A stretch of DNA of 32,039 bases, from positions 1 to 32,039 of the forward strand of contig CAJGEA010000005.1 of assembly GCA_904502015.1 (NCBI GenBank), in the 5' to 3' direction. Positions within the stretch are counted from its first letter, which is position 1. Every line of letters starts with the position of its first letter. Positions 1 to 7,306 of the stretch are shown piece after piece. The notes below the pieces were generated by a model. The model was given only the letters and a program-made list of their open reading frames with translations, was not told the origin of the DNA and ran no database searches. Made by a program: the position numbers and the translations under genes. This DNA is from an uncultured Clostridia bacterium. GTDB lineage: Bacteria; Bacillota; Clostridia; Oscillospirales; CAG-272.

Positions 1-138
1 AGAACCTTCAAAAATATATTTAAAAAAGCGTTTTGAAATATATGTTTTTTAAGGTTTTTGGGAGTCCAGAACCCTTTTTGCAAAAAGGGTTCTGGTGGGG
101 TGCAGGGGCAACGCCCCTGCTCGACAAATCCAAATTTG
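1..138. repeat. Dispersed palindromic repeat, family A, copy 1 (cut by window start)
   Basis: This is the right-hand part of a repeat found three times in the window. It contains an AT-rich stretch, then a perfect hairpin at about 67-96 (AGAACCCTTTTTG with its complement), then TGGGGTGCAGGGGC followed by the small hairpin GCAGGGGC/GCCCCTGC, and ends with the terminal CAAATTTG at 131-138. The same order and near-identical sequence recur at 5313-5528 and 11185-11401. It lies downstream of the minus-strand regulator and may act as a terminator. It has no coding potential. Confidence 0.85.
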
Positions 139-166
139 AAAATAAGTTGCATCGGTACATTTCATT

Positions 167-1120
167 TTAGCGGCTCAAAGCTTGATCGGGGGAGGGATGA
201 CGAAGCATATCCGCCCAAAGCGCGCGGCGGGCAACGAGCAGGCTGCCGCGGATCACCGCTTCCTTGCGCTTGATGAAAATGATGTTTTCGGCGGAGGGAC
301 GCTCCCGTTCCGAGTCGCACACCCATACGGCGGGCGTCGGCGCATGGAATTGCCCGTAGTCCTGCACGAATCGGGAAACGGCACCGTCGGGTTCGCTCTT
401 CAGGTAATGTGTCAGCGTGGCAGTCAGCGTTTTCTCATCCTCGGCGCGAACTTGAACCGCTCCGTCGGCATCACAATGGAATCGCAGGGTGACGGCATGA
501 GGCTGATTGCCCGTTTGAACGCAAAGCAACCGCTCGCAGTCGAGAGGGACAGCGTGCAGGCAGGCTTCGGTTACGGCCTGCGATTCGGATACCGCTTCAA
601 TGGAATAGGCGGGATGCACGTCGCGCGTTACATCGCGGAGCAGGGAAATGAAATCTCCGTCGGGGACGGTCGGCGGGAGGTAGGCGATACCTGTGCCGGT
701 GTTGGATACGTTCAAGCTCTGCGCTGCGGGGTGTCGGCGGAGCTTGCCCCACAGCAGGCGCAAGTTGTCCTCGTCGGAATACAACTCGGAATAGCGGTGC
801 TCCACGCGGCAGAGGGGGCGCAAAAGGGCGTCGGTCACGATGGCGGTGACAGACTCGTGTGGGTGGGACAGATTCAGCCACACTAGGAGCGGAGCGGCGG
901 GATCGAGAGTCAGAAACCGCCCGCGCCGTCCTCCGACCGTATCTGTCCCGTATGTTTCGATCAGAATACCCGCGCGAATCAGACGGTCGGCCGCGCGGCA
1001 CGCCGTCATGGGGCTTGTGTGAATCAGGAGCGCGAGATGGCGCCGGCTTACGGCGGGGATGCGCTCCATGACGGCCAGCGTGAGGCGGTCCGTGGCGCGG
1101 TGAGCGGAGAGGGAAGACAT
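167..1120 (-). CDS. Winged-helix (ROK/MarR-like) transcriptional regulator, 317 aa
   Basis: The N-terminus (about residues 1-65) reads as a winged helix: a helical segment containing ERIPAVSRRHLALLIHTS, a recognition helix with TACRAADRLIRAGILIE and a wing ending in GGRRGRFLTL. This is typical of ROK or MarR/Rrf2-like regulators. The remaining 250 residues could be a degenerate ROK-type ligand domain, but I see neither an ATP/sugar-kinase DxGxT motif nor the ROK zinc cluster, so the inducer is unknown. I chose the ATG at 1120 because GGAGGTG sits just upstream; the frame stays open 15 codons further upstream but without a better site. The gene is divergent from the RNase P RNA gene, with about 60 bases to its promoter. 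The regulator reading is good; the subfamily is uncertain. Confidence 0.7.
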   Translation of the reverse strand: MSSLSAHRATDRLTLAVMERIPAVSRRHLALLIHTSPMTACRAADRLIRAGILIETYGTDTVGGRRGRFLTLDPAAPLLVWLNLSHPHESVTAIVTDALLRPLCRVEHRYSELYSDEDNLRLLWGKLRRHPAAQSLNVSNTGTGIAYLPPTVPDGDFISLLRDVTRDVHPAYSIEAVSESQAVTEACLHAVPLDCERLLCVQTGNQPHAVTLRFHCDADGAVQVRAEDEKTLTATLTHYLKSEPDGAVSRFVQDYGQFHAPTPAVWVCDSERERPSAENIIFIKRKEAVIRGSLLVARRALWADMLRHPSPDQALSR

Positions 1121-1180
1121 AGACGCACCTCCGAGGATGAATGGAAAACCGAACCAAGGGAACAAATTTCCGCGTTCGCC

Positions 1181-1209
1181 TTGACTTCACAGGGGAAAAG
1201 TGGTATAAT
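1181..1209 (+). promoter_or_regulatory. Sigma-A promoter of the RNase P RNA gene
   Basis: TTGACT (1181-1186) and TATAAT (1204-1209) are separated by 17 bases. The expected start, around 1216, coincides with the first base of the P1 helix of the RNA. Confidence 0.85.
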
Positions 1210-1215
1210 AACAGG

Positions 1216-1603
1216 GTAGCTTCGTCGGGCGGCCGCGCGGGTTCATGCCGAAAGGTATTCCCGTGAGGAAAGTCCGGGCATCATAGGGCAGGGTAGCTGA
1301 TAACGTCAGCCGCGGGTAACCGCCGGAAAAGGGCAACAGAAATAAACCGCCTCGCGCAAGCGAGGTAAGGATGGAAAGGCGAGGTAAGAGCTCACCCACT
1401 TCCATGGTAACATGGATTTGCTGTAAACTCTATCCGATGCAACACCGTAAGACAGCCGCAAGGCTCGGTCGGCCCGACCGCCCGCAAGGGAGTCTTTGGG
1501 TGGCACACGGTCTCGGCCGTGAAGCGTGACGGCGACGCCACGCGCAGATAGATGGTCGCCGCCCCGCAAGGGGTACAGAACCCGGCTTACAGACGGGGCT
1601 ACG
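1216..1603 (+). ncRNA. rnpB: RNase P RNA, bacterial class A
   Basis: This is the catalytic RNA of ribonuclease P, which removes the 5' leader of tRNA precursors. Seen directly: the universally conserved GAGGAAAGTCCGGGC at 1265-1279; GGGCAACAGAAA in the middle; the 3' signature ACAGAACCCGGCTTACAG at about 1575-1592; and a P1 helix formed by GTAGC (1216-1220) with GCTAC (1598-1602), extended by CGTC/GACG. The length of about 388 nt and the helix order fit class A, the usual class in Clostridia, as opposed to the class B of Bacilli. A T-run follows P1 directly, and a strong terminator lies 30 bases further on. Several open frames cross this locus and are not genes. Confidence 0.97.
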
Positions 1604-1630
1604 CTTTTTTGTATTTTACGCGAACAAATG

Positions 1631-1660
1631 CCGCGCCCCGAGTGCGGGGCGCGGTCGTTT
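1631..1660 (+). terminator. Terminator downstream of RNase P RNA
   Basis: A perfect 10-bp GC-rich stem, CCGCGCCCCG (1631-1640) with CGGGGCGCGG (1645-1654), has a 4-base loop and is followed by TCGTTTTG. Confidence 0.8.
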
Positions 1661-1670
1661 TGTGCTTTCG

Positions 1671-1718
1671 GTTTACACCTTTACACGTGTAAAGGTGTAA
1701 AGGTGTAAACGTGTAAAC
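1671..1718. repeat. Octamer repeat array with perfect 30-bp palindrome
   Basis: Two copies of the octamer in inverted orientation (GTTTACAC, CTTTACAC; 1671-1686) are followed by four direct copies of GTGTAAA[G/C] (1687-1718). Positions 1672-1701 form a perfect palindrome centred on CACGTG. The array lies between the RNase P terminator and the end of the minus-strand membrane protein gene. Its function is unknown. Confidence 0.8.
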
Positions 1719-1729
1719 ATGTGAGCGGA

Positions 1730-2272
1730 TCACGCATGGGTAGAGTTCTCGGATTCTTCCCGCCGCAGGTCTGCGCGGTCAATCACGCGCTTTTGCGCGC
1801 CGAGATACTTGGCCACTGTAAAGGTGGCGGCGTAGACCGCCGCGTAGGCGGCAAAAATCAGGACGAACAGCCAGTAGGGTGTTTCATTTACCAGATTGTC
1901 GTAGGTAATATCCCATCCGTTGTGAATCAGCCCCGCCGTGAAGCGCACCGAGCCCGAAATGAAGCCCTGAAAGCGGAACAGCATGGCGAGCAGAAGGTGG
2001 GGGATGGCGGCGAGCAGAACGCCCGCAAGCGATTCGCTCACCGAGCAGTATGCCTCGCGGTAGCCCTCGTAGTAGCCCATCACACCCATGAGCGCCGTGA
2101 CACCGACCGAGTAGATCGCCATGCGGATGACGGTCAGGGTGGGGTAGGAGAGCACCACGATATGGTTGATGATATAGGACGCGAGTGCCTCGGCCAGCAT
2201 GGTGATGAGGCAGGCGCCGATCAGGTAGAAGAGCGCGAACAGCGCGTCTGTCGCGGAGGATTTGATCTTCAT
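1730..2272 (-). CDS. Polytopic membrane protein of unknown function, 180 aa
   Basis: I do not recognise a named family. The protein is strongly hydrophobic with about four membrane segments (roughly residues 8-33, 38-66, 83-100 and 128-156), a lysine-bearing N-terminus and a charged C-terminal tail of about 25 residues. It has no cysteine pairs, transporter signature or catalytic motif. The start at 2272 has GGAG about 8 bases upstream. It begins 17 bases after the stop of the DUF1836 gene on the same strand, so the two very likely share the promoter at 2966-2994 and form a regulator/membrane-protein operon. A role in the membrane stress or envelope response controlled by that regulator is only inference. 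Confidence 0.75.
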   Translation of the reverse strand: MKIKSSATDALFALFYLIGACLITMLAEALASYIINHIVVLSYPTLTVIRMAIYSVGVTALMGVMGYYEGYREAYCSVSESLAGVLLAAIPHLLLAMLFRFQGFISGSVRFTAGLIHNGWDITYDNLVNETPYWLFVLIFAAYAAVYAATFTVAKYLGAQKRVIDRADLRREESENSTHA

Positions 2273-2289
2273 GGCGTGCGTCTCCGCAA

Positions 2290-2886
2290 TCAGTTGTAGC
2301 TGCCGTAGCTACTCATCAGGTCGGTGAGCATTTCGTCCGAGCGGCGCTTGATGAGGGCGGCGTAGTAGGCGATCACGATGATCTCCAGCGCGTTGCCGAG
2401 GCGCTCGCGCGCACCGGGCATGGCCTCCTCGTAGTCGGTGATCTGCTCGCGGATGACTTCCTTGATGGAGGTCATGGAGCAGGCGTCCTGCTCCATCAGC
2501 TTGTCCAGAATGCGGCAGATATAGTCGTAGAGCACCGAGTCGCGGATGATGTCGTCGCTGCGGTCGTCGATCTTGCCGTTGATGTAATGGAGCAGCATGG
2601 CGATCTTGTCGAGCTGGATGCAGGAGCGCAGCATATTGATGATGAGGATGTGCGCCACTTGATCGATGTTGTACTTTTTGAGTTGCGCGTTGGCGACCCA
2701 GCCGCGCTTCGTCCAGTTTTGCAGGGTAGAGCCGTCGATGCCCGAAACCTCGCGGATCTGGGTGAGCATAACTCCGTCGCTGATGTAGAATACCTTGGAG
2801 AGGAACTCCAGCCCCGTGACGTTGCCCATTTCCATCTTGTCAAGACGGGTGCCCGGTATGAGGGTTTCTTTGATTTCCAAATTCAT
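2290..2886 (-). CDS. DUF1836 family MerR-like DNA-binding protein, 198 aa
   Basis: The segment at about residues 45-110 matches the DUF1836 (YkrK-like) pattern. It has a MerR-type helix-turn-helix (GIDGSTLQNWTKRGWV), a short basic stretch (AQLKKYNIDQVAHILIINML) and a helix with 'IQLDKIAMLLHYING'. In related Firmicutes proteins this part reads 'NN..K...LP...KKYS..HI..L..I..LK..L....I'. The C-terminal half is helical and has no recognisable effector domain. The family is a predicted transcription factor whose ligand is unknown. The start at 2886 has GGAGG about 7 bases upstream. The promoter contains an 8-bp inverted repeat between the -35 and -10 boxes, which suggests autoregulation. The membrane protein that follows is the probable co-regulated partner. 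Confidence 0.85.
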   Translation of the reverse strand: MNLEIKETLIPGTRLDKMEMGNVTGLEFLSKVFYISDGVMLTQIREVSGIDGSTLQNWTKRGWVANAQLKKYNIDQVAHILIINMLRSCIQLDKIAMLLHYINGKIDDRSDDIIRDSVLYDYICRILDKLMEQDACSMTSIKEVIREQITDYEEAMPGARERLGNALEIIVIAYYAALIKRRSDEMLTDLMSSYGSYN

Positions 2887-2965
2887 AAATAAACCTCCGT
2901 ATATGGCTTGTCGGTAGCGGGTGAGAGCTGCACGGCCCGTCCGCTCTGCTTGTTATTATGCTTTT

Positions 2966-2994
2966 ATTATATCGGACAATCATGTGATTGTCAA
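2966..2994 (-). promoter_or_regulatory. Sigma-A promoter with internal inverted-repeat operator
   Basis: Read on the minus strand, TTGACA (2989-2994) and TATAAT (2966-2971) are 17 bases apart. GACAATCA and TGATTGTC (2975-2992, two-base centre) form a perfect inverted repeat that overlaps the -35 box and fills most of the spacer. A protein bound here would block or remodel the promoter. The downstream DUF1836 protein is the obvious candidate. Confidence 0.8.
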
Positions 2995-3077
2995 GAGGAT
3001 GCCCGAAATTTTCACGAATCATTCACTCATTTTCTCATAGTATAGTGTATAGCGATGGAGGAAGGGGGCGAGTGAGG

Positions 3078-3719
3078 ATGGGAGAGGTCGCAGTGAGCCG
3101 CATTCCGCGCGTCCGCGCGAGCGGGGGAGCAGTGCTCGTCGCGGCAGGGATGCTTTCGGGTATTCTTTTCGGTGACGGTAGCCTTTGGGGGCGTCTTGCA
3201 TCGGCGGTCGCCGTTTTGCTGGCGATTCTGCTCCACGAGCTGGGGCATCTGTTGGCGGCGTGGGCCTGCCGCGTGCGCATTGAGGCGTTGCGTCTGGACG
3301 TGCTGGGTGCGCGACTCTGTACGGCGGGGCTTCTGTCCTACGGTCAGGAGTTTATGGTGGCGGCGGGCGGGCCCGTGGCGAGCGGACTCGCGGCGGCGCT
3401 GGCTTTTCCGCTGTGGGCATCGCGCGGATACCCCGAGCAGGGGATGCTTTGCTTCTTCGTGGGAGCGTCTGCGGTGCTGGGCGGGCTGAATCTTTTGCCC
3501 GTGGGTACGCTGGATGGCGGACGAATGCTCTACTGCGCGATGGCATGCACGGTGGGCGAGCGGTTTGCCGCGGTGGTTTTGCGATTGACGGGCGGTGCGT
3601 GTGTCCTTGCCTTGTGGTTGTTCTCGGTGTACGCGCTGCTGCGCGTAGGGGAGATGGTCGCGCCGTTCGCCTTTTCCATGGTGCTCCTCGCCCGCATCCT
3701 GCGGGGAGATCAGGGCTAA
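3078..3719 (+). CDS. Site-2 protease (M50, SpoIVFB-like), 213 aa
   Basis: This is an intramembrane zinc metalloprotease. The HELGH motif (residues 53-57) lies in a membrane segment and supplies two zinc-binding histidines and the catalytic glutamate. NLLPVGTLDGGR (138-149) supplies the third zinc ligand, the aspartate in the NxxPxxxLDGG motif. Five to six hydrophobic segments and the short length fit the minimal SpoIVFB-type group; in Bacillus, SpoIVFB activates pro-sigma-K in the mother cell during sporulation. No SpoIVFA-like M23 partner lies next to it, so the substrate is uncertain. The ATG at 3078 follows GGAGGAAGGGGG and GAGTGAGG; a GTG at 3093 behind GGAGAGG is a possible alternative. 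The frame is open further upstream, to 2988, without a good ribosome binding site. Confidence 0.88.
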   Translation: MGEVAVSRIPRVRASGGAVLVAAGMLSGILFGDGSLWGRLASAVAVLLAILLHELGHLLAAWACRVRIEALRLDVLGARLCTAGLLSYGQEFMVAAGGPVASGLAAALAFPLWASRGYPEQGMLCFFVGASAVLGGLNLLPVGTLDGGRMLYCAMACTVGERFAAVVLRLTGGACVLALWLFSVYALLRVGEMVAPFAFSMVLLARILRGDQG

Positions 3720-3828
3720 TCATTGCATTGTCTTTGTATGAAGGCACAATTAAACAGAAAAAATAAAAATACTATATACGGCGTTGCCGTTGGTGCGCCG
3801 CATACACAAGAAAGAGAAGGGAATCGTT

Positions 3829-5241
3829 ATGCGTAAAACAAAGATCGTTTGCACGCTGGGGCCTGCCAGCGAGAGTGAGGAGATCGTCGAGGGGCTGTGC
3901 CGCGCGGGTATGAACGTGGCGCGCCTGAATTTCTCCCACGGTACGCACGAGTATCACAAGGAGCGCGTGGAGACCGTCAAGCGGGTGAGGGATCGGCTGG
4001 GACTGCCCATTGCCATTATGCTGGACACCAAGGGCCCCGAGTACCGCATTGGTACCTTTGCCGAAGGCAAGGTCACGCTGGCGGACGGCGACCGCTTTAC
4101 CTTTACCACCGAGAAGATCGTCGGCGACGAGCATCAGGTGTCGGTCAGCTACGCGAATCTGCCGAACGAGCTGAGCGAGGGAGACAGCATTCTGCTCAAC
4201 AACGGCCTGCTTTCCTTCCGCGTGGAGCAGATCGAGGGCTGTCGCATCGAGTGCCTCGTGGTCTGCGGCGGCGTGCTGTCCGACCGCAAGAGCATGAGCT
4301 TCCCCGGCAAGGTCATGAAGCAGCCCTACCTCTCGGAGCAGGATCGGGATGACATCCGCTTTGGAGTGGAGAACGGTGTGGATTATATTGCTTGCTCCTT
4401 TGTCTCCTGCAAGCAGGATCTGCTGGAAGTCCGCGAATACCTGCACGCACTGGGCGCGGGGGACATTGAGCTGATCGCCAAGATCGAGAATCAGTCGGGC
4501 GTGGATCACATTGAGGAGATCTGCGAGTGCTGTGACGGCATCATGGTCGCCCGCGGCGACATGGGCGTGGAGATCCCCTTTGAGAAGCTGCCCGCCATTC
4601 AGAAAAAGCTCATTACCAAGTGCCGTATGCTGGGCAAACGTGTCATCACCGCCACCGAGATGCTGGAATCCATGATCGTGAGTCCCCGTCCCACCCGTGC
4701 GGAGATCTCCGACGTGGCGAATGCCGTCTACGACGGAACGAGTGCCATTATGCTCTCGGGCGAGACGGCGGCTGGCAAGTACCCCGTCCGCGCCGTGGAG
4801 GTCATGGCGCGCATCGCAGAAAGCACCGAAAGCACCATCAAGTACGAAAAGCGCTTTTACAGCAGCGATTTCCAGATCCGCAATCTGGTGGACGCCATTT
4901 CCCACTCCACCTGCGGCATGGCAATTGACATCAACGCCAAGGCCATCGTCGCCTGTTCGCTGTCGGGTATGACGGCGCGCATGGTCTCCCGTTTCCGCTC
5001 TCCCGTGCCCATCATCGGTCTGACCACCAACGAGACCACTTGGCGCAAGCTGGCGCTGTCCTGGGGCGTGATCCCCGCCATGTGCGAAAAATTCACCTCT
5101 ACCGACGTGCTGTTCTATACAGCCAAGAAGATGGCGCAGAGTGTGCTGTCTCTCTCTAAGGGGGATCATATCGTCATCACGGGCGGCGACACCACGGGCT
5201 TTTCGGGTAACACCAATCTCATTAAGATCGAAGAGATCTGA
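3829..5241 (+). CDS. pyk: Pyruvate kinase, 470 aa
   Basis: It catalyses phosphoenolpyruvate + ADP to pyruvate + ATP, the last step of glycolysis, in the cytoplasm. Clear signatures are the N-terminal RKTKIVCTLGPAS, the arginine-containing ARLNFSHG, MLDTKGPE, the catalytic-lysine segment ELIAKIENQSGVDHI, GIMVARGDMGVEIP, and ITATEMLESMI-SPRPTRAE followed by AVYDGTSAIMLSGETAAGKYP. The C-terminal allosteric domain (about residues 355-470) is complete and ends after the family's usual GxTxxxxI segment. There is no extra C-terminal PEP-utilising domain, unlike Bacillus pyruvate kinases. The start at 3829 has GAAGGGA upstream; the in-frame ATG at 3784 would add 15 residues not seen in the family. 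It is a single gene with a terminator-like hairpin at 5250-5302. The long antisense open frame is a shadow. Confidence 0.98.
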   Translation: MRKTKIVCTLGPASESEEIVEGLCRAGMNVARLNFSHGTHEYHKERVETVKRVRDRLGLPIAIMLDTKGPEYRIGTFAEGKVTLADGDRFTFTTEKIVGDEHQVSVSYANLPNELSEGDSILLNNGLLSFRVEQIEGCRIECLVVCGGVLSDRKSMSFPGKVMKQPYLSEQDRDDIRFGVENGVDYIACSFVSCKQDLLEVREYLHALGAGDIELIAKIENQSGVDHIEEICECCDGIMVARGDMGVEIPFEKLPAIQKKLITKCRMLGKRVITATEMLESMIVSPRPTRAEISDVANAVYDGTSAIMLSGETAAGKYPVRAVEVMARIAESTESTIKYEKRFYSSDFQIRNLVDAISHSTCGMAIDINAKAIVACSLSGMTARMVSRFRSPVPIIGLTTNETTWRKLALSWGVIPAMCEKFTSTDVLFYTAKKMAQSVLSLSKGDHIVITGGDTTGFSGNTNLIKIEEI

Positions 5242-5249
5242 CCTATAAC

Positions 5250-5302
5250 GAATATACGACGGGACTCGCGGGCGCAGACTTCGCGAGCCCCGCCGTATAT
5301 TC
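5250..5302 (+). terminator. Terminator-like hairpin after pyruvate kinase
   Basis: GAATATACG-CGGG-CTCGCG on the 5' side pairs with CGCGAG-CCCG-CGTATATTC on the 3' side, with single mismatches. It is followed by ATTTATAC, a weak U-tract. Confidence 0.65.
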
Positions 5303-5312
5303 ATTTATACAT

Positions 5313-5528
5313 CAAATTGGGGTTTATCGGGGAGCGGGGGAACGCTTTGAGGGAAACTTCTTGCAAGAAGTTTCCCTCAAACTCCCTTCAAGAAACTTCA
5401 AAAAATATTTTCAAAATATATTGTGAAATATATATTTTTTAAGTTTTTTGAAGTCCAGAAACTTTTTTTCAAAAAAAGTTTCTGGTGGGGTGCAGGGGCA
5501 ACGCCCCTGCTTGACAAATCCAAATTTG
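5313..5528. repeat. Dispersed palindromic repeat, family A, copy 2 (complete)
   Basis: It starts with CAAATTGG and GGTTTATCGGGGAG, and ends with ATCCAAATTTG, an imperfect terminal inverted repeat. Inside are a hairpin of GAGGGAAACTTCTTG with its complement, an AT-rich centre, a second hairpin based on AGAAACTTTTTTT, the TGGGGTGCAGGGGC box and its small hairpin. The right half matches copy 1 nearly base for base, and the overall architecture matches copy 3. There is no open reading frame. Confidence 0.85.
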
Positions 5529-5583
5529 AATGCCGGTTGAGTGATTGAGTTCCGCTTTTTGGGGCGACTGTGCTGTCGAGTAG

Positions 5584-5612
5584 TTGACAAATTTTTTCTT
5601 TTTTAGTATAAT
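5584..5612 (+). promoter_or_regulatory. Consensus sigma-A promoter of the EamA/YebE operon
   Basis: TTGACA (5584-5589) and TATAAT (5607-5612) are both perfect and separated by 17 T-rich bases. Confidence 0.9.
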
Positions 5613-5653
5613 AGGGATAGATTACCAGTATCCTTCAAAAGGAGATTCCCGTC

Positions 5654-6523
5654 ATGCTTTGGATCATTGCTGCTATCTGTTCCGCCGTGTTTGCGGGACT
5701 GACCTCCATACTTGCCAAATGCGGTATCAAAAAGACCGATTCGGATCTGGCAACCGCCCTGCGCACCGTCGTGGTTCTCGTTTTCTCGTGGATCATGGTG
5801 TTCGTGGTGGGTTCACAAGGAACGATCACCGAGATCCAATCCCGTTCGCTCTTGTTCCTCGTTCTGTCGGGTATTGCAACAGGGGCATCCTGGATCTGCT
5901 ACTTCAAGGCGCTGTCGATGGGTGACATCAACAAGGTCATACCCATTGATAAGTCCAGCACCGTGCTGACTGTCCTTCTTGCCATCATTTGCTTTGGCGA
6001 GCGGACGAATCTGGCCGTCAAGCTGATCGCCACCGTGATACTCGGCGCAGGCATCCTCTTGATGGTGGAGAAGAAGCAGACCGACAAGCGAACGAGCGGC
6101 CGCGGCTGGATGGTTTACGCGATTTTAGCGGCGGTATTTGCCGCACTGACCTCCGTACTGGCTAAGGCCGGCATATCGGGCGTGGAGTCCAACCTTGGTA
6201 CGGTGATCCGCACGGGTGTCGTTCTGGTGCTTTCGTGGGGCATTGTGCTGGCGCGCGGCAAGCAAAGCGGTCTTCGTACCTTGGATCGGAAGGAGCTTGG
6301 CTTTATTGCCCTGTCGGGTGTCGCCACGGGTGCCTCGTGGTTATGCTACTACTACGCCATCCAGGAGGGCGACGTCAGCGTTGTCGTTCCCATTGACAAG
6401 CTCAGCATTCTCGTGACGGTGGCGTTCTCCTACGTCGTATTTCGTGAAAAACTTTCCAAAAAGGCGGCGCTGGGTCTTTGCCTCATGGTAGTCGGTACGC
6501 TGCTCATGGCATTCTTCAAGTAA
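5654..6523 (+). CDS. EamA/DMT-superfamily transporter, 289 aa
   Basis: This is an inner-membrane carrier of the drug/metabolite transporter superfamily. It shows the expected internal duplication. Each half begins with a helix of the type 'AAI.SAVFAGLTSILAK.GI', and each contains the conserved end 'GVATGASWLCYY.A...GD...V.PIDK.S....V' (about residues 75-110 and 215-250). About ten membrane helices are predicted. The PIDKS and PIDKLS motifs are typical of the subgroup related to sugar-phosphate or amine exporters, but the substrate cannot be told from sequence. AGGAG lies 8 bases before the start, and the gene has a perfect promoter. The YebE-like gene follows after 53 bases and is probably co-transcribed. 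Confidence 0.9.
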   Translation: MLWIIAAICSAVFAGLTSILAKCGIKKTDSDLATALRTVVVLVFSWIMVFVVGSQGTITEIQSRSLLFLVLSGIATGASWICYFKALSMGDINKVIPIDKSSTVLTVLLAIICFGERTNLAVKLIATVILGAGILLMVEKKQTDKRTSGRGWMVYAILAAVFAALTSVLAKAGISGVESNLGTVIRTGVVLVLSWGIVLARGKQSGLRTLDRKELGFIALSGVATGASWLCYYYAIQEGDVSVVVPIDKLSILVTVAFSYVVFREKLSKKAALGLCLMVVGTLLMAFFK

Positions 6524-6576
6524 AATTTATCAGAAAAGGATTCCTGCCGTTGAAGGGCAGGAGACGGTACATCTTT

Positions 6577-7119
6577 ATGTCGGAATTTCTTGCATCCATT
6601 CCCCCCATTGCAGTGTGCTTTCTGGTATGCGCCGCCAAGATCGTGGAGATCACCATTCAATCTCTCAAGACCTGCATGATGGTCAAGGGCCAGCGCCTCA
6701 AGGCGGCGGGGCTTGGGTTTGTCGAGTGCATCATTTGGGGCCTCGTCATATCCACCATCATCGGCACGCTGGGCGACAATCTCTACCTCCTTCTGTTCTA
6801 CTGCGCGGGCTACGCCACGGGCTTGTTCCTCGGCTCCACCATTGAGAGCAAGATCGCGCTGGGTACGTCTAACCTTGAGCTGATCGCAAACGATGACAGC
6901 ACGGGGAAGATCACGGCCTACCTGCGGGAGCATCAGCGGGGCTACACCGTGTTTGAGGGCTACGGCTCGACCGATAAGATGAACATGATCTTCATCGTCC
7001 TGCCCCGCAAGGAGGCACCCAAGGTGCTGAAGGACATTCGCCGCATCTGCAACAACAAGGTGTTCGTGGTCGCCTCGGAGGTCAGTAAGTACGCGGGTGG
7101 CTATGGCATGGTCAAGTAA
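6577..7119 (+). CDS. YebE/UPF0316-family membrane protein with DUF2179 domain, 180 aa
   Basis: The N-terminal half has three membrane helices (about residues 5-25, 40-62 and 66-85) with the family pattern 'K..E.TIQSLKTCMMVKGQR..A..LGF.E.I.W'. The C-terminal half (about 105-180) is a soluble DUF2179-type alpha/beta domain with 'G.G.Y.GST.K..MIFIVLPRKEA....DI...N..VFVVASEV'. DUF2179 is also found in YitT proteins; the function is unknown, possibly small-ligand binding. I chose the ATG at 6577 because it begins the conserved part. Its ribosome binding site (GGAG at 6560) is 13 bases away and lies at the foot of a small hairpin, CCTGCC/GGCAGG (6543-6561), so translation may be modulated. It is the second gene of the EamA operon. 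Confidence 0.85.
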   Translation: MSEFLASIPPIAVCFLVCAAKIVEITIQSLKTCMMVKGQRLKAAGLGFVECIIWGLVISTIIGTLGDNLYLLLFYCAGYATGLFLGSTIESKIALGTSNLELIANDDSTGKITAYLREHQRGYTVFEGYGSTDKMNMIFIVLPRKEAPKVLKDIRRICNNKVFVVASEVSKYAGGYGMVK

Positions 7120-7137
7120 AGCGCGGTCAATCAACGT

Positions 7138-7178
7138 GAAGCAGCCTCGGGACGAGCGATCCGTCCTGAGGCTGCTTC
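7138..7178 (+). terminator. Hairpin terminator after the EamA/YebE operon
   Basis: GAAGCAGCCTC-GGACG pairs with CGTCC-GAGGCTGCTTC around a 7-base loop, a 16-bp stem with one bulge. The T-tract is weak (TCTGTC). Confidence 0.7.
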
Positions 7179-7241
7179 TCTGTCATAATCACGAAACCGC
7201 AAGGAACGTCTTGTGTAAACCGCCGAAAAAAAGAAAACGTC

Positions 7242-7270
7242 TTGCTTTTTAAGGGGAGATATTGTATAAT
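7242..7270 (+). promoter_or_regulatory. Sigma-A promoter of the large secreted protein gene
   Basis: TTGCTT (7242-7247) and TATAAT (7265-7270) are 17 bases apart, giving a leader of about 30 bases before the ATG at 7307. Confidence 0.75.
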
Positions 7271-7306
7271 ACAACTATCTATTCTGCTGATTCAGGAGAT
7301 TTGCAC

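Noticed and set aside
1187..1569. Open frames across 1187-1569
   Set aside because: They cross the RNase P RNA, which explains the sequence conservation signals and structure.
3772..5304. 510-codon open frame on the minus strand
   Set aside because: Antisense shadow of pyruvate kinase, rich in His/Gln/Arg without any domain.
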